Positions 37,101 to 48,050 of a DNA stretch of 64,000 nt are shown in pieces. The notes beneath the pieces were generated by a model. The model saw only the letters and a program-made list of their open reading frames with translations. It ran no database searches and was not told the DNA's origin. The stretch comes from Oenanthe sinensis. Lineage: Eukaryota; Streptophyta; Magnoliopsida; Apiales; Apiaceae. Both the position numbers and the translations under genes were made by a program. Each line of letters begins with the position of its first letter. Positions within the stretch are counted from its first letter, which is position 1. Location: the NCBI GenBank assembly GCA_028671895.1, contig CM053794.1, positions 40,874,501 to 40,938,500 of the forward strand. Direction: 5' to 3'.

Positions 37101-38771
37101 CATATTCCCTACAGAAATAGCAAGCTGACCCAAGTACTCCAAGAATCATTGGGTATTACAATATTAAATTTATTGATTTTTTTTCAATAGACATTTGTAC
37201 AGCTAATTTAGTTTACTAATATCTAATTGTTTTTCATCTTCTTTTTAGGAGGACATGCAAAAACGTTAATGTTTGTACATATAACTCCTGAGGTTAATGC
37301 TATAGGAGAGACTATCAGTACCCTCAAGTTTGCAGAGAGGGTTGGTTCAATTGAACTTGGTGCAGCAAGATCTAATAAAGAAACTGGTGAAATCCGAGAT
37401 ATCAAGGAGGAGGTATATTTGACTGGTTTCTTGATCAATAAAGGGTTGGTAGATCAAAAAATAACATACAAATATTTTGTTGCTTTTCAACATAGATTTC
37501 ACATCTGAAGCTGGCTTTAGAGAAAAAGGAGGCTGAACTTGAACAACTGAGAAAGACAAATCTTCGAGGACCGGCTTCACCACTTCGTGTGCCAAGGCAA
37601 AACATTACTGTCAGCTCGAAGCCTGATCTTTGTCAGCAGCCTACTGATAACACCAAAGACTCTGAGGCAAGTGTAAGAATTCATTAAAATGAAAATCACA
37701 AATTGTAATGAAGTTTAATCTGAAATTAAGTTACTTTGTTCACGTTAAATTTTATATTTCATGCCAAATGTTTGCTTCATCTTTTTCTTGTGGTATAAAA
37801 TTCTATTTTCAGATTAGAAGCTGTTCCTCGGGCAAACAGAGAAAGTATCGCCTCCCTTCTAAATTTACAGACAAGGATGCACTGCCAAAATTGTCTTTTC
37901 TACCAGAGGAGAGATCAACATGCTCTGGGAAGCCGAGTTCACCTTCGCCTCCTGTTAGGAGATCCATATCTACAGACAGGGGAGCTCTCATGAGAAGTAG
38001 GGGAAAACCTGATACATCTGACAATAGGCTAATGAAACTACAGTTTCCCACCAAAGCTTCTGTATATAAATCTTTTGCCACTATAACAGAAATCCAATCA
38101 ACTGAGACCAACAAAAAAGGATGTTCAGGTTCACAAGACAATATCTATGACGCATCTATTAGACTGCAGAAGGTAAAACCTAGAAAATTCCTATCAGAAA
38201 ATGAAGAAGATCAATTTAAGCAGGCACTTAATGTAAGACAAGGTGGCATCAGAAAAAGCAAGGCTGATTGCATTGTGAAGGCCAAGCATCAGCTGCCAAC
38301 TAAGGTTCAGAAATCTGATATTGCAGTTAATTTGCTTTCTGATGTGAACATTGGGGGAGCAAGCGAGGAGCTTCAGAAGAGTGATTTCTCAGAGCCTGAA
38401 AATGAACAAAGATTTCCTAAGCCACTAACACGTGGGAACTTAAAGGCTAAAAAGTTCCACCAAGACGTCTTAAGGAATTCTCAGTATGGGGAATCAAGGT
38501 AGGGTTAGACGTTAGTATTATATCGCTGAAATTGCATCAAATATAAGACCTATTTTATTTTTTATTTTTTGCTAAGTAATTGTATTGACAACAGTGGCTT
38601 TATCTTTGCAGAGACCTTGAGCATGCGTTGGATTCCACTTTGCCAGGGGTAAATGAAAATAAGCTTTTAAACAATATACTTTGGCATCCTAAGGAAGGCA
38701 ACAAACCTTCCAGGACTGAATGTAAAAGGAGCCGATCTTCACCCCGTGGAAAGTTTGTGCTTTTACCTTGA
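31103..38771 (+). CDS. Kinesin-14 with calponin-homology domain (plant KIN-14 / KCH type)
   Basis: Minus-end-directed microtubule motor that can also bind actin through its CH domain. Seventeen coding exons: 31103-31283, 32668-32849, 32942-33085, 33262-33621, 34144-34212, 34332-34553, 34987-35068, 35206-35301, 35416-35595, 35747-35853, 36209-36387, 36532-36696, 36899-37152, 37249-37412, 37496-37666, 37813-38498, 38612-38771; 3402 bp, 1133 residues. CH domain about 60-170 (ESVEWLRKM, NGLILCNVLNKVNPGAI); short coiled coil about 385-445; internal motor about 448-770 with P-loop GQTGSGKT (531-538), switch I NVRSSRSH (about 648), switch II DLAGSER (about 680) and the KIN-14 neck-like EIRDIKEE. The C-terminal tail is basic and Ser-rich (GKPSSPSPPVRRS). 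Intron 36388-36531 is AT-AC (see findings). Exon 37496 may end at 37666 (GC donor) or 37672 (GT donor), a difference of two residues. An alternative start is Met at 31121. Relatives are Arabidopsis KIN-14 members with CH domains (KP1, ATK4, At2g47500). Confidence 0.95.
36388..36531 (+). other. U12-type AT-AC intron in the kinesin motor domain
   Basis: The intron starts ATATCCTTTC, the U12 AT-AC donor consensus, and ends in AC after a branch-site-like CCTTAAC (36516-36522) whose branch A is about 10 bases from the 3' end. Splicing here restores ...SSNRR|LEIRNNSQLNG, the conserved kinesin-14 sequence. No GT-AG pair gives this join. Confidence 0.9.
36820..36877. repeat. Perfect 29-bp tandem duplication in a kinesin intron
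   Basis: The unit starting ATTCAAGATATTGTTAG occurs twice head to tail at 36820-36848 and 36849-36877, just upstream of the 3' splice site of the intron at 36697-36898. No divergence, so recent. Confidence 0.9.
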
Positions 38772-39668
38772 GATTGACCACCATTTGATATACAAAAAAT
38801 GTGTACAGTCTTAGTTTCTTGAGTCACAAGCTGGTAGTCATTCAAAAAAGAACAGAGGGAGGTGAAATACGGTGACATTTTAAAGGCTATTGTTGACGAT
38901 ATATTTATCCAATTATCATTCTTATATTCTAGTCCAAATGTAAGTAGCTGAGACCTATTTGCTCTTTTGTAAGTAATATGTTGGTTTTATATAGAGAGAT
39001 TGTTAATAAATGTTCTTTTTTCCTTGCCCGAGTTGGCATGTTAATTTGCTAAAAATAATGGCCACGCAAACTTTTGTTTCTGACATCTTAATGATGGGGT
39101 GTGTTCTTAGAGGCCTTCCTGTTTCTATTATCCGGATCCTCCTACTGTTTTGTGCATGATCTATTGTTAGATCCCGCAATCCAGTTTGAGTATTCTGGTT
39201 ATTGGTGGCTGATCTCTGGGCTCGACATGAACAACTCAGATATTTAATCTTCTCAGTAGATTCCATCATTTGAGATCTCATTTGAGGCATGATCATCTGC
39301 AGTAGATCATTTTTATGTCCATGCCACTATTTTCCTTCCTACGGAAACAATTGACTGGCACCAATAAGATTGAAATCAACTTCGGTGTTGATGTGATTCA
39401 TACCAAAGGGAAATCTGAAATTCTAAAACTTTTGGCGTCTAGAAACATGAAATATTGTAAGCTTGTTGATCATTCCACATTGCAGAAAGTTATTGTTAAT
39501 AGATACATAAATAGAGAAATATATTTATTAGTGATAGTTTCCTTATTTGTAAAGGATAGTTGTTAGGCTTTCCATAATTGTAAATGCTGAACAAATAATA
39601 TATTGTGAATGAGATACAAACCCTAATCAGGGACTTTATTCCATAAGCAGTTATGGAGAGTTCAAACT
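38772..39668. other. 3' flank of the kinesin gene; no further gene
   Basis: Probable 3' UTR at first. The ORFs at 39003-39296 (-) and 39315-39566 (+) show no motif I recognise. Confidence 0.4.
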
Positions 39669-40055
39669 TTGGTGGTGCTGTTTTCTGGGGCTACAGGTTA
39701 TAGTGTTACCCTTTACATAGAAGAAGCTATTGCAATAAATCCTGAGGTGAACTTTGTCACTTGTCTTTACAAAGCCAAAATTGCAAAAGAATTTCGATTT
39801 GTGAATGCAACATGGTCCAAGAACCGAGCGAGCCATTCTCTAAGCATCGCAGTTGAAAATTCCCCTTGCAACTGCAAGATTGATCTCAAAACATGGCAGT
39901 TTTGGGGCAAAAAGGGTCTAAGATCCTTTAAAGTGGAAGATGAACCACGCGTAGATATTTACTGGGACTTGAGGTTTGCAAAATTTTCTGGCAGCCCGGA
40001 GCCCAGCTCAGACTATTACGTAGCATTGGTCTCCAATAGAGAGGTAGTTTTATGA
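39669..40055 (+). pseudogene. DUF868-family gene fragment, truncated
   Basis: The 128-codon ORF from about residue 28 is clearly DUF868, a plant protein family of unknown function: FVTCLYKAKIAKEFRFVNATW, CKIDLKTWQFWGKKGLRSF, VDIYWDLRFAKFSGSPEPSSD and YYVALVSNREVVL. Full members are about 280-330 residues and continue after EVVL with a long second half; here a stop follows at once and no continuation was found downstream. The N-terminal residues before FVTCLY do not look like the family. Probably a duplicated and decayed piece; it might still be expressed as a short protein. Confidence 0.75.
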
Positions 40056-40383
40056 GAAAATTGCAGGGAGGGTAGCCAAGATAAATGTTTTGAGTGATTC
40101 GGGGACCATAACAAAAAACCTGCCAACGGGGGTTCTGGAAACATATTTTGTATACATTGTGGGGTATTCCGTCCATATTGCCGTTACTTCCGTTATCCCG
40201 TGAGGGTATTTTTGACCAACCATGAGAGAAAATTAGGTTTTGACTCTGTGATGTAGTGCTTAGCTTAAATCTAGCTGTTTTGTCCTTTGCTTTTGGTTTG
40301 TTTTGACTACTCGATACTGGCCATTTTAGACCCCATCTAAAAGAGAACGTTTATTTGCTTGTGTAATCATTCTTTTTGTTTAG

Positions 40384-40783
40384 GTTGTCCAGCCTCTATT
40401 ATTCCATCCAGAGCTGCTCAGGCTTTGGATGTAAAAAACCATAATGATGTGATGACTCAAGCTAAAGCTCAACAACCCTTCATAGGTGGTGTCATCTCAG
40501 ATCATGGTAAATATTGCTCAACACTAATATGTAGCTCTAATTACTCGAATTCGCCAAACAACTTGTCGAATGCGCGAATATCCTATCATACGAGCAGGAT
40601 ACATTATGTTTAGTCTGGTTAATGACCTAGTAATTTTTAGTTGATTGTTTTTTCGCTTCAGCAGATGCAATGATCAGGCGTAGGAATGCAGTATTGGCGC
40701 AACAATGGCGCGATGGGATGAATATGATGGGAAATAGGGCTATGAACTGTCAGATGCTTCCCCCTGAGGAATGGTCTTATTGA
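40384..40783 (+). pseudogene. Two orphan terminal exons of an unrecognised gene
   Basis: 40384-40506 and 40665-40783 join in phase across a normal GT-AG intron (acceptor TTTAG, donor CATG|GTAAAT, acceptor TTCAGCAG) and read CPASIIPSRAAQALDVKN... to RRRNAVLAQQWRDGMNMM and end LPPEEWSY-stop. The first exon lacks one base of its opening codon, so a preceding exon is required, but none was recognised between 40060 and 40380. The product family is unknown to me. It could belong to a transcript with the DUF868 fragment, or be the tail of a lost gene. Confidence 0.4.
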
Positions 40784-41704
40784 TCAAGCTATAATCCGAA
40801 ACTTGATAAAGGACAAGTTTGTGATAAATGTAGGAGTAGGTGCAAGAAAGTAGATTATATTAGTAATAAGATTAGATGGGGTTATGTAGAGTAAATCTCT
40901 AAGGTTTTGGTATAAATCTTATTAGGTATGACAAGGGTAAAATAAGGGATCCTAGGCAGCTATTTTTTGGTCTTCAACTTTTGAATATGTGAATGTGAAA
41001 GCAGGGAGAATATGATGATGGGTTTGATGAGAACTTTTGGGCAAATATCTGGTTATTTAATATTTATTTTTTAATAAATAATTTGAATATATTGATATTG
41101 TATGTTATATAATTCTAAATTTGAAATATAATAAACATAATATATTCTATATATATACATATCTTAAAATTATTGGTTAAAATCATTTGGTTTTGTTCTA
41201 TATAACTTTTTTTAATTCGACGTTATAAATATTAACATTATCTATTGATATAGTTCATATTTTATTCAGTTGGTTTAAATATAATATATACTTTGACACG
41301 CAATTATGATAAGTGGAATAAAAAAATTATAATTATAATAAGCTGAATAAAAAGTGTAAGATAAAAGGATTTAGTAATTTGTTTTCCTCAATTTATGATC
41401 ATTTATTATATGAAAATATGAATCAAAATGAGAAATCACAAACTGAAGCCAAATAAGCAAAATTCGTTTTGTAAAGAGGGAACAATTTGATCCACCGTAG
41501 AAGCCCATTTTCTGTAGTTAGTGGGTCCTGTTTATTTAAGTATTAAAAATAGAATAGAAAAAGCTAGGTAAGCAATTGATCAAATGGTCTAGGTAAGCAA
41601 TTGATCAATTGATAAAAGCCTAGACCAAAAAAATAAAATAATAATTTTGAGCAAGAACCCCTCCAAGATCAGCCTGGAAGAAAAAAAAACAGAGAAGTTT
41701 GAAG
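40784..41704. other. Intergenic, no gene seen
   Basis: AT-rich. Near 41568-41610 the phrase CTAGGTAAGCAATTGATCAA is duplicated in tandem. No coding signal. Confidence 0.4.
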
Positions 41705-41884
41705 ATGGCAGACTGGTCAGCACTCCCTGAGGAACTTATTTATTTGATTGCTGATGCGATTCGTTACTCCCGTGATTATGTTGTATTCAGATCAGTGTGT
41801 AAGTCTAGGTCTGTGGTGCCTGGAATCAGGAGAATTCCTGTGGGAACTTTGTTTATTTATGTTCCAGGCACCAGTCCTACATGA
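41705..41884 (+). pseudogene. F-box (DUF295-like) gene fragment
   Basis: Starts MADWSALPEELIYLIADAI and continues DYVVFRSVCKS, the F-box helix pattern (DW..LP.ELL..I...L....D...FR.VC..W) seen at the N-terminus of plant F-box/DUF295 proteins, the substrate receptors of SCF ubiquitin ligases. The conserved Trp after VCKS is replaced (VCKSRSVV) and the frame stops after 59-60 codons, before any DUF295 domain. Full-length relatives are about 350-400 residues. A truncated relic. Confidence 0.7.
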
Positions 41885-42242
41885 ATACCGTTGCTTACTT
41901 GTGGAATGTCCGATTTATTTTTCAAAATTTAATTTTTTTGACAGTTTTTGTAACGGAACCTGACTGAATCCCCAAATTGAGTAAAAACATTTATCCTGAA
42001 TCTTACTTTGGCCGATTTTTTATTCTGATCCCCGAAACGTTCAAACCATTTATTATAGTTTTACAAAAACTTTTACCTGTCACTTGTATAAAAAAATACA
42101 TGACAATAAACTTTCTTTTAAAAAAAAGAGAATTATACATGTCAACGATATAAGCTTTTACCTGCCACTTCTATAAAAATAGATTATCTTCTTTTGGTAG
42201 TGTCCTGTACAATACATCACATGCCACAACTACGATGTACAG
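41885..42242. other. Intergenic, no gene seen
   Basis: AT-rich. A short direct repeat is present: AACTTTTACCTGTCACTTGT near 42067-42090 and GCTTTTACCTGCCACTTCT near 42152-42172. Confidence 0.4.
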
Positions 42243-42807
42243 CGGATTGATGTTATTTGTAAATTTTCAACCCAACCCATAAAAATATAATTTATAAATC
42301 AACTCATTTAATGTATTTTGATTTAAATTGGATTGATTGAATTAATAAATATATAAATAAATCTTTTATCTAAAGAAAATAAAATTAAAAATGAAAATTC
42401 AAAATAAATCGGAGACAGTTCAACAAAATATTACAATTATTCATTAAACACAAATAACATAGGTTTTAAATATCTGAATTTTAACATATCAAAAGAAACT
42501 GACTAAACATTAGATACAATATTTAAATTTGAACTGTATCATAATATAGATGAATCAATCATTAAACTTCAATGATATTAATATTTTTGGACATTTAAGT
42601 TATTTATTAATTATTTTATTTTTAATCGGACCATGTTGGATTGGATCAGATTTTAAAAATCGAAACCCATATCCAACCCATTAAAATCAGATTGACGTTT
42701 TTTCAATCTTAGTATATATCGGGTTGGAAAAAATCGGTTTGAATTGATCGAAAAATGACCAGTTTGAATTGGATTGGTCGGGTTGACCAAATCGTTTACA
42801 CCCCTAC
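42243..42807. mobile_element. Non-autonomous DNA transposon, family X, copy 2 (inverted)
   Basis: The reverse complement of this stretch starts GGGGTGTAAACGATTTGGTC and aligns with 4558-5110 along nearly its whole length. Landmarks in common include CCGATTAAAAATAAAATAAT and GTTATTTGTGTT. Left end of this copy approximate. Confidence 0.7.
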
Positions 42808-43555
42808 CCATAACAAGAGCAGACCAAGTGCAGGTGGACGAACTCAGTCAGTAAAAAGATGGGTCTTTTAAAAAAATGGTCTAATTATTTTCAATGCAAA
42901 ACCCAAGTCTAACTTTTAGTAAGCCCTATTATCTTTAATCATTTTATATGTTATAATTTAATATAATTTTTTATTTTTAATAAAATGATTAAAAAAGTTA
43001 CAAGATAAAAAAAATTAAAACATGACTTGTGAAATCAATTTATATGTTCTAAATAATTTTTTGAAGAAGGTAATAAGTGTGAAAAATTAGATGTTAAATT
43101 TTCATATTTATAGTGTTAAAAATTATAGACATTATATTTTCTGTAATTTGTAAGGTTTATTTATTTTTCAGAATTCTGTAACGTTATTGCTCAGCGCACC
43201 AATTAATTTTACAGGGCAGAAGACATACAATATATATAAACACATATAATTAAAAATAATACAGCAGTGATCAGCCCATGTTATCGGGTCTGGCCATCTT
43301 TTTTCATTTTGTCCGATGCAAGCAGATCAGCCAACTTTGACTCTCTCGTGGCAAAACTCGGGCCGAGCATTACACTTGCTTTGAGGCTCATAATATTCAG
43401 TGTTGGCCACATTCAGTCCTTTATTCGGACAAAAGCATTCTTCGGAATGTCGCCCTTGTAATAAATATTTCTTTAATTTTAAAATAGTAGTCGCATGCCG
43501 GTAATCAAGACAAGACTTTGAAACAACTAGAAAATTATCAAAATGAAACTATTCA
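42808..43555. other. Intergenic; one unassigned higher-GC patch
   Basis: Mostly AT-rich. 43268-43460 (GGTCTGGCCATC, CTCTCTCGTGGCAAAACTCG, GCATTCTTCGGAATGTCGCC) has a higher GC content than its surroundings and an open 64-codon plus-strand frame. I could not assign it to any family; it may be part of the neighbouring organellar insert or an old element. Confidence 0.35.
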
Positions 43556-43732
43556 TTTTGAACAACAAAGGGTGATTAATCAACAACCTTGACAAGAACG
43601 GCGCTATGTAGAATATATGACTCATGTCCCTTTAGGTTCTTTAAATTTCGTGGGTGATATAACTACCGAGATCAATGTAGTCAATTATGTCTCTCCTAGA
43701 AGTTGGTTAGCTACTTCTCATTTTGTTCTAGG
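43556..43732 (+). pseudogene. psbC: Plastid psbC fragment (nuclear plastid insert)
   Basis: The plus strand reads QERRYVEYMTHVPLGSLNF and then VVNYVSPRSWLATSHFVLG, the well-known C-terminal part of PsbC (CP43 of photosystem II), with substitutions and an in-frame stop just before QERR. Only about 55-60 residues remain. Non-functional in the nucleus. Confidence 0.85.
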
Positions 43733-43734
43733 AA

Positions 43735-43885
43735 AACACGATCGATATCCTCACTAGCATCAATATTATCACTAAGATTAGATTTGTTATCCACGAACTT
43801 GTTCAGAAATACCGTAATGAAAGGAACATAGGAGTTTGTCGTTAGGTATTTGACAAATAGGATCGTCCAGTTCCTATAGAACCTA
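43735..43885 (-). pseudogene. ycf2: Plastid ycf2 fragment (nuclear plastid insert)
   Basis: The minus strand reads [21 protein letters not shown] and then NIDASEDIDR, matching the conserved [22 protein letters not shown] region of plastid Ycf2, with the NIDASEDIDR end. The upstream part appears frameshifted. It directly abuts the psbC piece, which is far away in plastid genomes, so the insert is composite. Confidence 0.85.
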
Positions 43886-44993
43886 TCACTAAAATACCCC
43901 CCTAGAGCAGGATAAGGTACCATCATCGTACGAGCACCAATTTATACACATGTATTATATATGATTTTTTTTTTTTTTTTTAAAGCCTTAAAGAAAATGG
44001 TACCCAAATTTCTAAGTCCGACCTCGACTAGTCGCACATGTGTCGAGGAAAGAAAAACATAACTAGATTAATTATTAAATTTAGAATTTTATAAAAAAGA
44101 GTTTTAAATTTAATTAATATAAATGTTTTTGAATTTTGTAATAAATTTAATTATATATTTTTATTTTAATATAAGTATCAAAAATTAAAACGACAGTACT
44201 TTGACAGAGAGAGAGAGAGTAACGCTCATGAAGTTTGACTAGCCGTATAACGCATAAAACCACACTACCGTGAGTATTTGAGATCCAACAAACGTCAAGG
44301 AAGATTATCGGCGATTCGGCGGTATATTAGATTTTTATTTTGATGGAATATTTTGAATTATAAAATTTTAGGTATATTTTACTTGAATATTAATAATATA
44401 TTAAAATTTTATATTATTTATCAGAATTTTAATTTTTTAAATTTAAAGTTATTCAGTTAAAATTTTAATTTTTTTAAATTAGGCAATGTTTAATTTAAAT
44501 TTGAACAATTCTTTAAAATTCAATAATACTCAATAGTAGATATTTTTGAATCATTTTTTTTATATTTTTCGGAAGAGCAATGCTACTTACCCAAAAATAA
44601 TTCCAATTTTTTTCTCAAATAATGTGGTATAATATATGAAATGTTTTAATTCGTGGACACACATATTCATGCATGCACGCGGAGATCTCGTATTATTATT
44701 ACAAAAGTTAACGATTACTCACGTGACAACTCAGTATTTGAGACAATTTTTGGAACAAATTTTATTTGGAATCCGGTCAAAATATATAAATTTTTGAAGG
44801 ATTTAAAATTCTATTTACATTAGTAAAATTCTATATATGAGATTTTATATATCTTTAAGAATCTATAAATCATTATTAATAATATCTGAATTTATTTGAG
44901 ATTGTGTAGGACTAATAATTACGGAGTACTATTCAACTTTCTTCAACTTTTTTGGTTCATTTCATTTTCATACACAAACTAGCTACGGAAATA
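43886..44993. other. Intergenic upstream of the intact P450
   Basis: No gene. 44575-44760 is related to the short MITE at 49141-49330 (shared AATGCTA..TACCC, ACGTGA(C/T)AACTCAGTATTTGAG). A (GA)n run is at about 44209-44218. The last 200 bp should contain the P450 promoter. Confidence 0.45.
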
Positions 44994-47094
44994 ATGGACA
45001 CAGCAGTGTTGACAAAAATTGCAGTGAGTTTAGTAATAGGTTTGTTTGTGGGATGGGCATGGAGAGTTTTGAACTGGCTATGGGTGAGACCACGGGAGAT
45101 GGAGAAGTGCTTAAAAAAACAAGGCCTCCATGGAAATGCATATCGATTCTTGTTTGGAGATTCCAAAGAAAGCTCAGAAATGATCAAGAATGCTAGATCA
45201 AAGCCTATCAGTCTCTCCGATATTGTTGTTGCACGTGCAAGTCCATTTATCCATCACACTGTCGAGAAATATGGTAACACTAACATCTATTATACTTAGA
45301 TCTTCCTTTGCTTTGCCTGATTTTGGCTTTTGGGTATGCACTACATGGTTTGTTAACAATTTAATGGTAAATTTTTAGAGCTTCCGATAATTAATATTGG
45401 AGTTGTGTGAATTTAATACTAACTTGTATACATATATGCTTATGAACCTTAAATGTACACATGTACATGTTGCAGGCAAGAATAGTTTCATATGGTTTGG
45501 ACCGACTCCAAGGTTGCTTATCACAGATCCTGAGCTTATGAAAGAAGTGTTGACTAAAAACTATAGATTCAAGAAACTTAAGCAAAATCCAATTGTGAGA
45601 ATGTTTTCTAATGGTTTGGGAAGCATCGAAGGGGACCAGTGGGCTCAACATAGGAAACTCCTCAACCCGGCTTTCCATCTTCAAAAGCTCAAGGTTCTTG
45701 ATTATTTTACTTGTCGAATTTTACTATTACTCTTGATTGCTAACAATGAGTATGCTCACTAAAGCTTTAACATACTTGTACTTACAATTCTGCAAAATGA
45801 GTTAACTACTTTTTAATATATAAAAGTAGCAACTGAGATGTGAATTATGGTGTTTTGTTTGCAGCTTATGCTTCCCGTAATGTATATTAGTTGCACAGAG
45901 ATGGTTAGAAAATGGGAGAAAATGGTAGAGAAGGATGGATGGTGTGAATTCGACATTGTGCCTTATCTTCATACTTTAACAAGTGATGTGATTTCACGTA
46001 CAGCATTTGGAAGTAGCTATAAGGAGGGAAGCAGGGTATTTGAGATTCAACGTCAACAGATCCAGCTTGTAATGAAGTCTCTGCAAACCGTATACATTCC
46101 TGGATGGCGGTACTCTTCAATTTTTTTGCTATATAATAATAACTATGCCTTTTTGCTTCCAATCTTTTCTACATGTACATAATTACAGTATATATATAGA
46201 TTTCTACCAACCAAGAATAACAGGAGGATGAAGGAGCTAAATAATAAAATACAGTCATCCTTGAGAAACATTATCGACAAAAAGACCAAGGCTATGCAGG
46301 CAGGAGAAAGTAGTAGCGATGACTTGCTTGGGGTATTATTGGAATCCATTTCCAATGAGCAACTTCAAAATGGATCAAAAAATGTTGGAATGAGCCTGGA
46401 TGATGTGATAGGCGAATGCAAGCTTTTCTACTTTGCTGGCCAAGACACCACCTCCAATGTCCTTGTCTGGACATTGATTTTACTCGGCAATCATCCCGAC
46501 TGGCAAACTCGTGCCAGAGAAGAGGTTCTACGCGTGCTGGGGAGTCATGGCACCCCTGATTTTGACAATCTTAACCAACTCAAAGTTGTAAGTATTAACT
46601 CTTCTGTGCATCATATACACGAAGTATTGATTCGATCAAATCTTAGTTATGTTTATTTTGTGCAGGTGAATATGATTTTGCATGAGGTTTTAAGATTATA
46701 TCCACCAGGAGATACATTGACTCGAAAGGTATATGAGGAGACTACATTAGGAGGACTAACCTTACCTCCTGGAGTGGAAATATGTCTTCCAATCTTGCTT
46801 CTTAATTATGACCAAGATGTTTGGGGTGAGGATGCAAAAGAGTTTAATCCAGAAAGATTTGCAGCAGGAGTGTCCAATGCAACAAAAAATAATCTGGCGG
46901 CATATTTGCCATTCGGTTGGGGACCAAGAATATGCATTGGACAAAACTTTGCGATGCAGGAAGCTAAACTAGCTCTTGCTACCATTTTACAACACTTCTC
47001 GTTTGAGCTTTCGCCCTCCTATAAGCATGCCCCAACTACTGTCATAACTCTTCAACCACAACATGGGGCTTACTTGATTATACACAAGCTTTAG
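44994..47094 (+). CDS. Cytochrome P450, CYP72A family
   Basis: ER-anchored haem monooxygenase. Five exons: 44994-45273, 45476-45693, 45865-46109, 46200-46587 and 46666-47094; 1560 bp, 519 residues. N-terminal membrane anchor (IAVSLVIGLFVGWAWRVLNW) followed by the WLWVRPREMEKCL block typical of CYP72A. Also GDQWAQHRKLLNPAFH (C-helix); I-helix AGQDTTS near 327; ExxR in HEVLRLYPP near 383-386; FNPERFAAG; haem loop PFGWGPRICIG with the Cys ligand near 467. The start was chosen as the first ATG before the anchor and equals the position in the downstream copy. CYP72A enzymes act on varied substrates (terpenoids such as secologanin and triterpenes, gibberellins), so the substrate cannot be told. Its tandem copy at 50768 is a pseudogene. 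Confidence 0.95.
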
Positions 47095-48050
47095 TTACTA
47101 TTTACGTTGACGAGCTGAGACAATATATCCCCCTTCTCGTGTCAGGCCTTTGTTTCATGAAATATGAACTAATTTGGAAAATAAAATGATCGAAAATGAA
47201 AATTTTGCTTCTTCTTCTTCTTATTTTTTTATGTTTTGCCAATTATATAGGTGTTATCTCATCTATATATTTATGATTTTTAGGGTGTGTTAAAAAAATA
47301 TCTTAGAAGTACAAAAAAAAATACCTTCCCGTTTAAGTATTTAATCCTTTTTTTAATAATTAGATTTATAACATTTATATTAAATCAAGTACTAATAAAA
47401 ATAGAGAAAAAGGGTCCTAAGAATGATTTTAGATAATTATCTAATGTTATAAGCTATTTCAATACAAAAATTGAGTGACAATTTTGTAATATTAATGCAC
47501 ACCCCCTGTATTTACAAAAATAGGCCTAATGTTTTATTATATTTTGTTATAACCATAGGTAATTACCTGATGTCATCCATCAAGCTCATAAAAATATAAT
47601 ATTGAAGAAATATATTTATTCAATTCGCGAGTAACTCATGTATCGTTCGAATTATATATAAATTTGCATTATTGATTGTGACCCATCAAAGTATTTGATT
47701 CTCCTCTCTAACAATGAGAACACTTTTATGTTTTTTTTTTGAAAATTTAAATTTTATTTAAAATTTTGGATTTCATCAAATGTTATATTTAAATAATTAA
47801 AATTTTGAATTTAAATTTTATTTGAAATTCTAAACATTTAAATACTAATATAAATTAAAAAATTTAAAATGACAATTCAATTTTATTCATTTGAAAAATT
47901 GTGATATATCAAAAAAAATATTTAATTTCCCTTCATCCCATAATAGAGTTTCTTTTGGAAACTTTTTTTTTTTGTTATAATCCATGTCCATTTCCAAGTT
48001 CCAATACAAATATGTTGACATTATTCCAAAATTACCCTTCTTAAAAATTG
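47095..48050. other. Intergenic, no gene seen
   Basis: 3' flank of the P450 and AT-rich sequence, including a (TTC)n run near 47211-47222. Confidence 0.4.

Noticed and set aside
39315..39566. Plus-strand 83-codon ORF after the kinesin
   Set aside because: No recognisable family and no splice context linking it to the DUF868 piece.
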